DNA of 64,000 nucleotides from Hanleya hanleyi (lineage: Eukaryota > Mollusca > Polyplacophora > Lepidopleurida > Hanleyidae). The position numbers and the translations under genes are program-made. Positions within the stretch are counted from its first letter, which is position 1, and each line of letters starts with the position of its first letter. Shown one piece after another: positions 1 to 7,920 of this stretch. The stretch covers positions 1 to 64,000 of the forward strand of contig JAVTVY010025196.1 in the NCBI GenBank assembly GCA_036873755.1, written 5' to 3'. The notes beneath the pieces were generated by a model. That model searched no databases and was not told the origin of the DNA. It was given only the letters and a program-made list of their open reading frames with translations.

Positions 1-28
1 CTGTGGAAACCTTTACACCGCGCGCGCC

Positions 29-56
29 GGGTCAAAGGTCAGTTCCGGTCACGTGA
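29..56. promoter_or_regulatory. DR1 nuclear-receptor-like site plus E-box
   Basis: Positions 29-41 read GGGTCAAAGGTCA, a direct repeat of the AGGTCA-type half-site with one spacer base (DR1), the usual RXR/HNF4/COUP-TF site. Positions 49-56 read TCACGTGA, a palindromic E-box of the USF/MITF type. Both lie about 260-285 bases upstream of the first gene of element A. The matches are exact, but single short motifs can occur by chance and no function is shown. Confidence 0.35.
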
Positions 57-172
57 ACGGAAGCGGAAGTGACCTCACAGAGGTCGTATGCAAATGTCAC
101 TTACGAGATCTGAGCTCCACAGGCTTTGAGCTCCAAGAGCTCCGATCCAAGAGCTCTGCCACACGGAAGTTT

Positions 173-250
173 CCACCACCACCACCACCGGGCGTTGACG
201 CCCGTCAACGCCCGGTGGTGGCGGTGGTGGTGGTGGTGGTGGTGGTGGTG
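173..250. repeat. Long GC-rich hairpin running into a GGT microsatellite
   Basis: The core, 190-213, is an inverted repeat with 11-base arms (GGGCGTTGACG and its complement) around a two-base centre. Pairing continues outward through CCA/TGG triplets, so 173-230 folds into about 28 base pairs with one mismatch. A (GGT)n tract continues to 250. The stem contains the heptamer GCGTTGA on both arms, the same heptamer repeated between the two genes downstream. It sits just before the TATA box of gene 1. It could be a replication or terminal hairpin of a virus-like element, a regulatory structure, or a microsatellite folded on itself. Confidence 0.7.
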
Positions 251-258
251 TTTGTACA

Positions 259-264
259 TATAAG
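259..264 (+). promoter_or_regulatory. TATA box of gene 1, element A
   Basis: TATAAG lies 56 bases upstream of the ATG at 315. The other two intact genes of this element type (ATGs at 1746 and 42421) have TATA boxes 53 bases upstream of their ATGs, which supports this as a real core promoter. Confidence 0.55.
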
Positions 265-314
265 AATGAACATGTTTCCCTCATCAGTCCTTATGTATTG
301 GTCGACAGATCAAC

Positions 315-1076
315 ATGTCGTGTACGTGTACGTTCTGTCAGAGAACCTTCTCTCGTCGCGATAGTATGATCAGGCACATTCAAGGCAAACACAACCAAAA
401 GACACCACCGAGTCCCGCTATAGGTCCAGCAAGTGCAGTAGAGCATCCCTACACGATGACGGTGAGCGGCCCTACGGCATGTGGAAAGACGTCCTGGGTA
501 ATGAAGTTCTTAGAGGAAGGTGTGGCAACCCCAGCTCCGACACGTGTTGCTTGGTGTTATAGCCAATGGCAGCCCGCCTACGAAACTACGCGATTACAGA
601 ATGTGAGTTTCGTCCCAGGGATTCCTCATGACATAGACGAACCGTATTACTTTGACCCTGAGCAGACCAACGTGGTAGTGCTAGATGATCTCATGAGTGC
701 GGCCAAGGACAATTCGAAAATCGCCGACCTATTCACCAAAGGGTCCCATCATCGCAATCTGTCCGTCATCTATTTGACCCAGAATCTCTTTCCTCAAGGA
801 AAGGCGTCCAGAGATATTGCCTTGAACTTCCAATACTTTGTGTTGTTCTCCAACCCCATTGACAGAGCACAAATTCGTGTGTTTGGTAGTCGAATTTATC
901 CTCAGAACATCGACCATTTCATGCAGGCGTTTCAAGAAGCGACAAGTCGTCCGTACGGCTACCTGTTCGTAGATTTAAAAGCCCATACCCCCGAAGATCG
1001 CCGGCTGACGACCCACCTGCTACCCGCGAGGAATCACCACAGCCCCTACACCATCCACCGAGTCCACATTTGGTGA
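315..1076 (+). CDS. C2H2 finger plus A32/FtsK-HerA-like P-loop ATPase
   Basis: The frame encodes 253 residues from an ATG with a TATA box upstream. Residues 5-26 form one C2H2 finger (C5, C8, H21, H26). A P-loop NTPase follows: Walker A GPTACGKTS at 52-60, Walker B VVVLDD at 120-125, and a polar YLTQN segment at 153-157 after the second strand. This order resembles the A32-like and HerA/FtsK ATPases that package DNA in Polinton/adintovirus-type elements and large DNA viruses. Comparable ATPases are common as uncharacterised genes in invertebrate genomes. The ending (after about residue 235) looks out of frame: the next frame stays open from about 1020 and runs into the C-terminal domain, so the stop at 1076 is probably a frameshift product. 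Packaging function is inferred. The exact family is unassigned, and the neighbours include no recognisable capsid, protease or polymerase. Confidence 0.8.
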   Translation: MSCTCTFCQRTFSRRDSMIRHIQGKHNQKTPPSPAIGPASAVEHPYTMTVSGPTACGKTSWVMKFLEEGVATPAPTRVAWCYSQWQPAYETTRLQNVSFVPGIPHDIDEPYYFDPEQTNVVVLDDLMSAAKDNSKIADLFTKGSHHRNLSVIYLTQNLFPQGKASRDIALNFQYFVLFSNPIDRAQIRVFGSRIYPQNIDHFMQAFQEATSRPYGYLFVDLKAHTPEDRRLTTHLLPARNHHSPYTIHRVHIW

Positions 1077-1519
1077 AGCAGCAACCCACCCCCGTACAGC
1101 GGGCCTTCTTCATATCACCAGTCCCGGAATATCATCCAACCGTGAAGGCCCAACCCGAGGTTGAAGAACATAATGTGAACTCGAGGCTATGGAAGAATTT
1201 GTTCAAAGAAAGTATGGACGCCGAGATGGGCGAGATTTTGGAGGCCACAGGAAACAAGTTTCAACGCAAAGGGTATTCGAAAGAGGAAGCTGCAATTTTA
1301 GCCTATAACAGATTGGCACCCAGACTACGACGGGCTTTTCGTCAGCAGTATGTCGACTTACTGACCCATATGCAATTGTTGGATAAGGATCCAGTCCATA
1401 TGGAAATTGAAAGAACAGCGTCGATGTTGAAAACCTCGGGCATGAACTGGAAAGCGGCGTATGTCAGAGCAATAGCACAAAAGAAACATTTGTTCGAACG
1501 CATCATTAAACGTTGTTAA
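1020..1519 (+). pseudogene. C-terminal helical domain of gene 1, separated by a frameshift
   Basis: This frame overlaps the ATPase end and has no ATG near its beginning; the first methionine is deep inside, in the segment MDAEMGEILE. It runs without a stop from about 1020 to the TAA at 1517-1519. A proline-rich linker comes first, then a mostly helical, charged domain with the blocks RLRRAFRQQY, LDKDPVHMEIE and KKHLFERI. The same domain occurs in gene 2 (1931-2318) with blocks MRSRIRK, GDPTHRSIM and RKQLFQDM. It is therefore read as the tail of the ATPase protein, cut off by a single indel near 1020-1030. It could instead be made by internal initiation or frameshifting. Domain function is unknown. 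Confidence 0.6.
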
Positions 1520-1520
1520 A

Positions 1521-1678
1521 GCGTTAAGAAAGTGTGTTAAAGCGTTGAGACGAGCGTTAAGGCGTAACGACGGGCGTTGACGGGCGTCACTGCATTTCGA
1601 TGAATTGATGTCAATTCCATGAAATCAGAGCTTCTGAGCTAATTCACCAGGGCGTTGAAGCGTTGAGCTAAGCGTCGA
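1521..1678. repeat. GCGTTRA iteron-like cluster between genes 1 and 2
   Basis: Exact GCGTTAA or GCGTTGA heptamers start at 1521, 1542, 1554, 1574, 1652 and 1660, with close variants near 1562 and 1672. All point the same way. The same heptamer forms the arms of the hairpin at 190-213. The cluster ends just before the TATA box of gene 2. Direct iteration next to promoters is typical of binding sites for an element-encoded DNA-binding protein; the C2H2 fingers of both genes are candidates. No base-pairing structure comparable to the upstream hairpin is seen here. Confidence 0.65.
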
Positions 1679-1692
1679 TGACCGTTACTGTC

Positions 1693-1700
1693 TATAAAAG
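1693..1700 (+). promoter_or_regulatory. TATA box of gene 2, element A
   Basis: TATAAAAG lies 53 bases upstream of the ATG at 1746. A related leader with the words CAGTC and GTTCAACC lies between box and start, and is shared with the broken finger gene of element B near 38770. Confidence 0.65.
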
Positions 1701-1745
1701 CGAGCGTATTCCCAAAACACGCACAGTCGACGTTCAACCGTCAAC

Positions 1746-2318
1746 ATGGCTTATACTTGTTCTGAGTGTGAACGCACGTTCACCAGACATTACGATATGA
1801 TGCGACACCAGAAAATATACATGGGATTGAAGACGCCGAGGAGCCCGTTGAGGCAGATACTGATACAGAGATTGATGAGAGTGCATCGACTGATACCGAA
1901 TCCAAGATTGCTGACAGTATATCTACTGATATGGAGAGCTTGACCTCAGAGAGTCAGCCTACATCCCAGGAAAGTGAGGCAGAACCTACCTTCTGGGATC
2001 GTATTGTGACAGCAGCTATCAATAATCACGCTGAAGCGATCGAGGACGCCGGAGAGGATAATTTACAACAGACGTACACCCAAATGCGCTCCCGCATCAG
2101 GAAAACAGCCATGGCGATCTATGAACAGTATACCTTACTACCGCTTGAAATGAAAGGGGACCCCACGCACAGGTCCATCATGAAGACCAAGCGTCACTTG
2201 GAAAGAGGATATGGGACTACCATCCACAGAGGCCCTGGAAAATGCGATCAGAATGCGCAAACAACTGTTTCAGGACATGCTGCCCGAAGAATATCCAGGC
2301 CTGTCCGACGATGATTAG
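1746..2318 (+). pseudogene. C2H2 finger, acidic linker, gene 1-like C-terminal domain; two frameshifts
   Basis: The ATG opens a frame with a C2H2 finger (CSEC, then RH). The second zinc-binding histidine lies in a different frame just after about 1810, so an indel breaks the finger's last spacer. The shifted frame is strongly acidic (many D, E, S, T) and runs through the ATG at 1931 into the domain shared with gene 1, recognised by FWDRIV, MRSRIRK and GDPTHRSIM. A second break near 2205-2212 moves the tail into another frame, which ends at TAG 2316-2318 and keeps the KQLFQDM block. Gene 2 is thus a paralogue of gene 1 lacking the ATPase. With both breaks it cannot make the full protein. A role as a DNA-binding partner of the ATPase is inference. 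Confidence 0.7.
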
Positions 2319-2324
2319 AATAAA
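2319..2324 (+). terminator. AATAAA touching the gene 2 stop codon
   Basis: AATAAA begins at the base after the TAG at 2316-2318, a compact arrangement typical of small viral genomes. A second AATAAA at 2520-2525 lies in a block conserved in element B and may be the site actually used. Confidence 0.45.
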
Positions 2325-2372
2325 CGGTTCAGAATGAACATGACCGAAGAAGGAACTCTCTGAAATGGCGAC

Positions 2373-2826
2373 TTCTGATTGGACAAGAATACATCTAACG
2401 GACAGGAACGAATAGGACAGATGCAAATGGCGGTCTCTGATTGGCCAAGAGTCTTTCTTGAATTGTAAACATACCCAACGCGGCTCCCCCAGCGTGGGTA
2501 TGTTATGATGGAAGGGGAAAATAAACTATATGAAAAAAAACTTGTTGTTGTTGTTGTTCCCTCATGTGTCATCCTTGTTGTTGTTGTTTTCTCTCTCCGG
2601 TCTATATCATGGCGTCAAGGCGCTAGCGGGACCCATACAGGGTCCAGTTTTCGACACTAGGTGACCACATCCCGACGAAATGGCCAGTTTTCGACACCGG
2701 ATGTGCCGCCATCTTGAACATACGTGCCGCCATCTTGGATATGGCCCATAATGCACCGGGTCAAAATACTCGCTTCTGATTGGCTGAGAGCTCTGCGACG
2801 GATTTGAAATACTCGCTTCTGATTGG
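2373..2826. promoter_or_regulatory. Reiterated inverted CCAAT boxes and YY1-like sites
   Basis: CTGATTGG (inverted CCAAT, NF-Y type) occurs at 2375-2382, 2437-2444, 2776-2783 and 2819-2826, usually in the longer word TTCTGATTGG. Two copies of GCCGCCATCTTG (YY1-like) lie at 2705-2716 and 2726-2737, and the word CCAGTTTTCGACAC is repeated near 2645 and 2682. Similar CTGATTGG words occur in element B at about 39330 and, degenerate, at 42136. No gene is seen to start here. Confidence 0.45.
2457..2590 (+). repeat. 3' block of element A, conserved in element B
   Basis: The stretch beginning GAATTGTAAACATACCC and running through GCGGCTCCCCCAGCGTG, ATGATGGA, an AATAAA (2520-2525) and TTGTTGTTG runs matches 42185-42285 of element B in order and sequence, with scattered differences. 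In A the TTGTTG part is duplicated. Conservation across an AATAAA suggests a transcript 3' end. Confidence 0.65.
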
Positions 2827-2847
2827 ACGAGAGCTCCGCATTGCGTC

Positions 2848-3870
2848 TGCGCATGCGCAGAATGATATTCCTACCGCACACCCAACCCATCAGATGACCC
2901 TTCACGAATGCTTCACATGGATACCTCATACAACTCCATCGGTCCATTAGGGGCTCCCCTAGCTCCAACACGTCTATTTCTATACTACGGCCAGACTGCG
3001 CATGCGCAGAATGCCGCTAGTTCAAACCCACTAGTCCAGTCAGATGCCCCTTCACTTTGATACCTCACTCGACCCCATTGGACCATTATTGTCTTCGCTA
3101 GCTCCAAAACGTCTATGCGCATGCGCAGAATGACGCTAGTTCACACCCACTAGTCCAGTCAGATGCCCCTTCACCTAGGCTTCACTTTGATACCTCATAC
3201 GACCCCATTGCACCATTATTGGCTTCGCTAGCTCCCAACACGGCTATTTCCATACCCTTGGGCCACCGCGCATGCGCAGAATGACGCTATTTCAAATCCG
3301 CTAGTCCAGTCAGATGCCCCTTCACCTAAGCTTCACTTTGATACCTCACTCGACCCCACTGGACCAGTAGTAACTTCCCTAGCTCCCAACACGGCTATTT
3401 CCATACCCTTGGGCCACCGCGCATGCGCAGAATGGTGACAACGCCCAAGCCGCTAGTCCAGTCAGATGCCCCTTCACCTAAGCTTCACTTTGATACCTCA
3501 CTCGATCCCATTGCACCATTATTGGCTTCGCTAGCTCCCAACACGGCTATTTCCATACCCTTCGGCCACCGCGCATGCGCAGATTGGTGACAACGCCCAA
3601 GCCGCTAGTCCAGTCAGATGCCCCTTCACATAAGCTTCACTTTGATACCTCACTCGACCCCATTGGACCATTATTGGCTTCGCTAGCTCCAAAACGGCTA
3701 TTTTCATACCCTTCGGCCACCGCGCATGCGCAGAATGACGCTAGTTCAACCCCACACCCAGCCCATTACATGCCCCCTCACATAGGCTTCACATTGATAC
3801 CTCACTCGACCCCACTGGACCAGTAGTCACTCCCCTAGCTCCAACACGGCTATTTCCATATCCTTGGGCC
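2848..3870. repeat. ~151-bp tandem array, each unit with a perfect NRF-1 palindrome
   Basis: The palindrome YGCGCATGCGCA begins at 2848, 2997, 3116, 3267, 3418, 3570 and 3721. Spacings are 149, 119, 151, 151, 152 and 151 bases. Units share the words CTAGTCCAGTCAGATGCCCC, CTTCACTTTGATACCTC and GCTAGCTCC. The array fades after about 3870 in a partial copy that has lost the palindrome. YGCGCATGCGCR is the NRF-1 consensus, so the array presents seven such sites. It may be ordinary satellite DNA or an amplified enhancer or origin belonging to element A. Confidence 0.85.
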
Positions 3871-4393
3871 ACACGAGTTGTCTCCCTTGCGTCAATGTGT
3901 GCAGATGGCGCTACGGTCGACGCCGTGATGGGGAAAGGGCGTCCCCGCACCATCCTGGAGCCGCCATTTTGTTTGTTGTTTTCTTGCGGAGATACACGGG
4001 ACAATAAACACTCGACCCTAGGTTGGTACAGATGCTAGACTGATCCTATTAACATGGTACAACAACTATAGATTATGTTTATTATTATTATATGGCTTAG
4101 AGGTTTTTTTGAGGGTAATGTGAGGGTTTTTTCTCGCCGTGACGTCCCCACCGCCTCGTTTGCTCCCTTGCGCCGTCTAAAAACACCGCCATTTTACAAG
4201 TAATTAATTAAAATTAATTTATTTGAAATACTAGTACCCATCCTCCGTATGGCAGAACTGTACAACCCAGAACAAGTCTAGACATGCCTTGATCACGTGA
4301 TCGTCAGGTCAGTACATGCTTTGATCACGTGATCGCCAGATGACCTTGAGACCCCTTAAATTTTACCCGGGGGAACAAATAAGTAGGTCAATC
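3871..4393. other. Intergenic DNA with promoter-like words
   Basis: No gene is visible. There are two CCGCCATTTT words (about 3962 and 4188), a TGACGT half-CRE near 4139 and two copies of TGATCACGTGATC (about 4290 and 4321) in a ~33-base direct repeat. A related GGTCACGTGATCGG lies near 6950. These could be remnants of a CpG-type promoter or of the foldback element that follows. Confidence 0.4.
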
Positions 4394-4652
4394 CGGTCCA
4401 ATCGGTGTTTTATATACTACTGACTTAGCAGCAACTCTATATACACTCTTGTTGCTGTTTAATGTGTGAATGATATTATATTCTACACCCTAGATTCTGC
4501 TTAATGTGTGAATGATATTATTATAGCATACACCCTAAAGTCTGTCCATTTTAATTAGTCGTCTACTTTGGAGCTTGTCAAAAATCAATAGTTAACTCTG
4601 CATAAATTTTCTTTATTGCGAAGTGTAGAACAAAATGAACTCTACAAAATAA

Positions 4653-5711
4653 CTACCATTTCAATCTTAATAAATTAAAATCCTATATGCTTCTCTATCG
4701 TATGGTCGCTACAGGATCTTATACTCGCCGATCTCCCTCCGTGTTCTGTGATGTCATGTCATGAATATGCAGTGCTGCAAACGGACCAATCACATTCGTT
4801 TTAGTAGCGGCATTTCCACTCCCGAACTCGACGCTCGGCCCATGCGCTCGGCCTAACCGAGAAAAGGTGACATCGGCTCCCGCGCTGTTTCATGCCAGAC
4901 GTCTGGATTAAATGACATCAATTTAAACGAGAATTATACTATCTATAACAGACGGCATTATGACAGGGGAAGTCCTAAAAAAGCAACGACGAAACATCCG
5001 AGCTAAGTATGCATGCAGCGCACAACTGTCAGCTAGAAATGAGAACCCTGGGCCTGAGCAAGCGAGCGAGCGAGCGATCAACCCCTTTCAACTTCACAAC
5101 GTATCGGCGAAATTTCTGACAGAAAAGTCGACTCGTCATAAGAGACATTTTAAAGTCTGACATACCTTTGTACCTACTGTTGCCTTTTTCAGTCGAATTA
5201 GGGGATAATTTCGCCAAATATTCGCAAAATTTTGTCCATGAAGGGTCCTCGTGGCTGCCCGAGCTGTTTTTCGCAGTCGCTGGACGAAGAGGCTCTGAAC
5301 AGGTCGGTGGAAGTAATTTCGTCGAGCGACTGAACTATTTCTGTATATCGGGTATTTTCTCTGCAATATTTCTATTTCATCATAGTGGAACTTCATCAGA
5401 AAATTGATTGAATCAGTAAAAGTAAATCTCGAAAGCGAGAATCGAAAAGAAATGTTGATATTTCTTGTTTTACCGCTGGAATATTCATGAATTAGGTATA
5501 CGAATTACCCCTATAGAGCCTATAGTTGGCTGTATCGATCAACTCGGAGTCATGTCACCAGAGAATACAGAAGATGGGCTACGATTGGTCAAGAGTTTGA
5601 AGACCCAGATGTAAACAAAACACGGAGGGAGATCGGCGAGTATAAGATCCTGTAGCGACCATACGATAGAGAAGCATATAGGATTTTAATTTATTAAGAT
5701 TGCTACCATTT
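4653..5711. mobile_element. MULE-like MITE, 84-bp terminal inverted repeats, 9-bp target duplication
   Basis: 4662-4745 and 5619-5702 are perfect 84-base inverted repeats (outer end CAATCTTAATAAATTAAAAT). They are flanked by the exact direct repeat CTACCATTT at 4653-4661 and 5703-5711. The element is 1041 bases and lacks a convincing transposase frame; open frames inside (for example 4960-5160) are short and have no recognised domain. Long inverted repeats with a 9-bp duplication fit Mutator-like elements best, though Merlin-type elements also make 8-9 bp duplications. It sits inside the left arm of the foldback element, so it is younger. Confidence 0.9.
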
Positions 5712-6021
5712 CTTCGTGATATCGATAATATATCACGCTTGAAATAACTTTGTAATTCTCTTCATATAAAACTAGAGTATACAGTTGCTTCATGTACCGG
5801 GCCTCAATTACACAAGGAGATGTCATATCATATTCCTGTGCACTGGCATAAAGTTCTTTGATGCCATATAAAGTAATAACAGGCGGTCAATGGAAGTGTC
5901 GCTTAAATCTCATGCCCAGTGAAATTGCCGAATGATACACAGCACACACCTCTATGCCCGTATACGGGATTGTTGACAGTTAACACGAATACATTATGAC
6001 GTCTCCCTATGTAACTGAAGC

Positions 6022-6086
6022 CCGGTACATGGAGAGAGAGAGAGAGAGAGAGAATTAAGGTTTAACGTCGCATTCCGGTACATGGA
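6022..6086 (-). mobile_element. 5'-truncated SINE/LINE tail with 12-bp target duplication
   Basis: CCGGTACATGGA occurs at 6022-6033 and 6075-6086. Between them are only 41 bases: a (GA)n tract followed by AATTAAGGTTTAACGTCGCA. The latter is the complement of the shared LINE/SINE 3' tail seen at 52937-53010 and 56572-56605. This is an extremely short target-primed insertion with its 3' end on the left. Confidence 0.75.
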
Positions 6087-6143
6087 ACAACTGTACTGGA
6101 GTTTTATATGGAGAGAATTATAGGGAGGGAGGGAATTTTATTA

Positions 6144-6271
6144 GTTATTCAGGTTTTTTCCAGGGTGTATGAAAAGTTATGACCCTCCCTGAAACTCATA
6201 CACCCTGAGGCGTGTATGAGTTTCAGGGAGGGTCATAACTTTTCATACACCCTGGGAAAAACCTGAATAAC
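6144..6271. repeat. Near-perfect palindrome, 60-bp arms, 8-base loop
   Basis: 6144-6203 and 6212-6271 are complementary with about one mismatch; the words AGGGTGTATGAAAAGTTATG and CATAACTTTTCATACACCCT face each other. Weaker pairing extends outward (GGGAATTTTATTA against TTTATTATCCC). It is likely a hairpin MITE. It could be transcribed as a long hairpin RNA, but nothing here shows that. Confidence 0.85.
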
Positions 6272-7068
6272 GAATTTATTATCCCGAAAGCATTTTTCAA
6301 TTAACATATCGAATTATAGAGTTAAAAAGGCAATTTCTCTGAAACTTTACCACGGAAACTCAGCATATATGTGTCTGTCCATTTACGAAACCGGTCTCCA
6401 TTTTGACAAAACGTGTTGTCTACGCGAGTAATGTAGACGCGCAACACGGACGCAGAGCTGTGACAGTGTTCAATTTTGACCCTAAATATAACCATTTACG
6501 AGGTATGTGTGTCTAAAAGATTGATTGAACGTGATGCAGCAAGACTTCCTTTCATCGAATATGAACGGTTGTGTATAATATTGTGTGTTGATTTCGGGAA
6601 ATGATCTTTGAAAGCGCACAACACGCCGAACTTGGTTCGGTAGCGATAATGCATAATTTTCGCGTGGCCAGAAAACGCTTCATGTTCGTTATATTTATAT
6701 TCTCGACATGCGAGAAGTAGAATACTCCGACTATGATGGTATTCTGGTCAATATTAGGGTATCTCCCGCCAGAAATAGTGGACAATTTAAGTTGGAAGTC
6801 TTGAAGTGGAGATCCGGCCGCCATGTCTGCTTTCGCACGTGAACCGTGAATTGTTATCCCCTGGGAGCCCTTCCGCTAGAGGACCGTTCGGCCACACCGT
6901 TTGGCCACACCGTTCAACATGGTTCAGTATACAGCATTAAGATGATTGGTCACGTGATCGGTCAGACCGGTCGGATGTTGACATGGAAAGATCCCCGGGG
7001 TGTACGAATTTTTACACCCTGGTAAACTGACCAATGGAAATGCTACGATTTAGGTTGAGGGATAATAA

Positions 7069-7285
7069 GGATTAATGTCACACTCAAGTTTGTTTCACTC
7101 ATATGGTGACAGTCAGTTTGGTTGGTGGAGGAAGCCGGAGTACCCGGAGAGAACCACCGCCCTTCGGCAAGTAACTGACAGACTTTCACACATGGACCAG
7201 CTGGGCTCGAACCCGTGCCGGTTCAGCGGTGTGAGGCTAGCGGTCACCAGCGATGCGCCTTAGACCACTCGGCCACCGAGGGCCC
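7069..7285 (-). mobile_element. tRNA-derived SINE
   Basis: Read on the minus strand from 7285, the head contains GGTGGCCGAGTGGTCTAAGG (A-box region of a Leu/Ser-type tRNA) and about 50 bases later GGTTCGAGCCC (B box), giving a pol III promoter. A conserved-looking body follows, with GTCAGTTACTTGCCGAAGG, CTCCGGGTACTCCGGCTTCC and a tail with GAGTGTGACATTAATCC. This head-body-tail order matches SINEs I associate with molluscs; the family name is not assigned. Confidence 0.8.
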
Positions 7286-7596
7286 ATGGAGAGAATTATA
7301 AAGTTATTTTAAGCGTTATATATATTATCAATATCACGGAGTAATTGTGGTCATTTTGTAGAGTTCAGTTTGTTCTACACGATGGTAGAAAGACAATTTA
7401 TGCGGAGTTAGCCATTGATTTTTGATCAGCTCCAAAGTAGGCGACTAATTAAAATAAACAGAGTATAGTTGGTGTTTAATGTATGAATAAATAGTATTAT
7501 ATTATATCGCATCATTAATTTCAATGGTAACTTGTTCTACATGCGTCCTCAACGCCTGCAAATACTCTCGTGTCAGAATGATTATTGAATTCTCCT

Positions 7597-7764
7597 TACC
7601 GGTGTAAGAGAAACGGTGGTCCCCGAGATATGAATGCCCGCTTGCTATGATTTAACCCAGCCCGAACACTGAAAAGTGTCACCCGGTTATCAGAGTCCGC
7701 CCGAGGTAATGCATAGGAGACCGGACACTGGTCTCTGGGGACCACCGTTTCTTTCACACCGGTA
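7597..7764. mobile_element. Small inverted-repeat element (MITE-like)
   Basis: 7597-7624 and 7737-7764 are inverted repeats of 28 bases with about two differences (TACCGGTGTAAGAGAAACGG faces its complement). The interior of about 112 bases has no open frame of note. No target duplication was identified. Confidence 0.7.
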
Positions 7765-7920
7765 CCACGTCGATACCGAGTTATCTGAAAAGTCGCAGCA
7801 AATCATGTTCAGTAATGTCCGGTTAGCATTAAATACTGCCTATATTAAGATGGGCACGGCCCAAGTCAGAATCACCAGTGATTTTCATCAAAAATCACCA
7901 GAAATTTTCATCAAAAGTAG

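Larger units (their letters stand above)
6108..7300. mobile_element. Composite insertion bounded by a 15-bp direct repeat
   Basis: ATGGAGAGAATTATA occurs at 6108-6122 and 7286-7300. The 1163 bases between them interrupt the right arm of the foldback element. The right end is the tRNA-like head of a minus-strand SINE, consistent with target-primed insertion. The left part holds a 60-bp palindrome and about 0.8 kb of unrecognised DNA (6290-7068), including a CACGTG word near 6951 and a short minus-strand frame at 6552-6824 with no recognised domain. The left part is probably a second insertion inside the SINE tail. Confidence 0.6.
4394..7530. mobile_element. Foldback element opened by three later insertions
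   Basis: When the three insertions below are set aside, the remaining DNA is one large inverted repeat. Left arm: about 4400-4652 joined to 5712-5840. Right arm: about 5985-6107 joined to 7301-7530. Matching words include AATTAGTCGTCTACTTTGGAGC on the left with its complement near 7425-7455, and the AATAACTTTGTAATTCTC stretch near 5741 with its complement near 7293. Arms are about 80-90% identical by eye with a loop of roughly 145 bases. It has no coding capacity. Outer ends and target duplication were not resolved. Confidence 0.65.

Noticed and set aside
53..364. 103-codon frame across the GGT microsatellite and hairpin
   Set aside because: The frame is carried by the CCA/GGT repeats (poly-Pro and poly-Val), begins at a GTG and overlaps the promoter and start of gene 1.
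2657..2971. 104-codon minus-strand frame
   Set aside because: It covers the YY1/NF-Y words and the first NRF-1 palindrome and has no recognised domain; more likely a chance frame.
7204..7285. tRNA gene candidate with A and B boxes
   Set aside because: The cloverleaf is incomplete and the sequence continues into a SINE body and tail; it is a tRNA-derived SINE head, not a tRNA gene.
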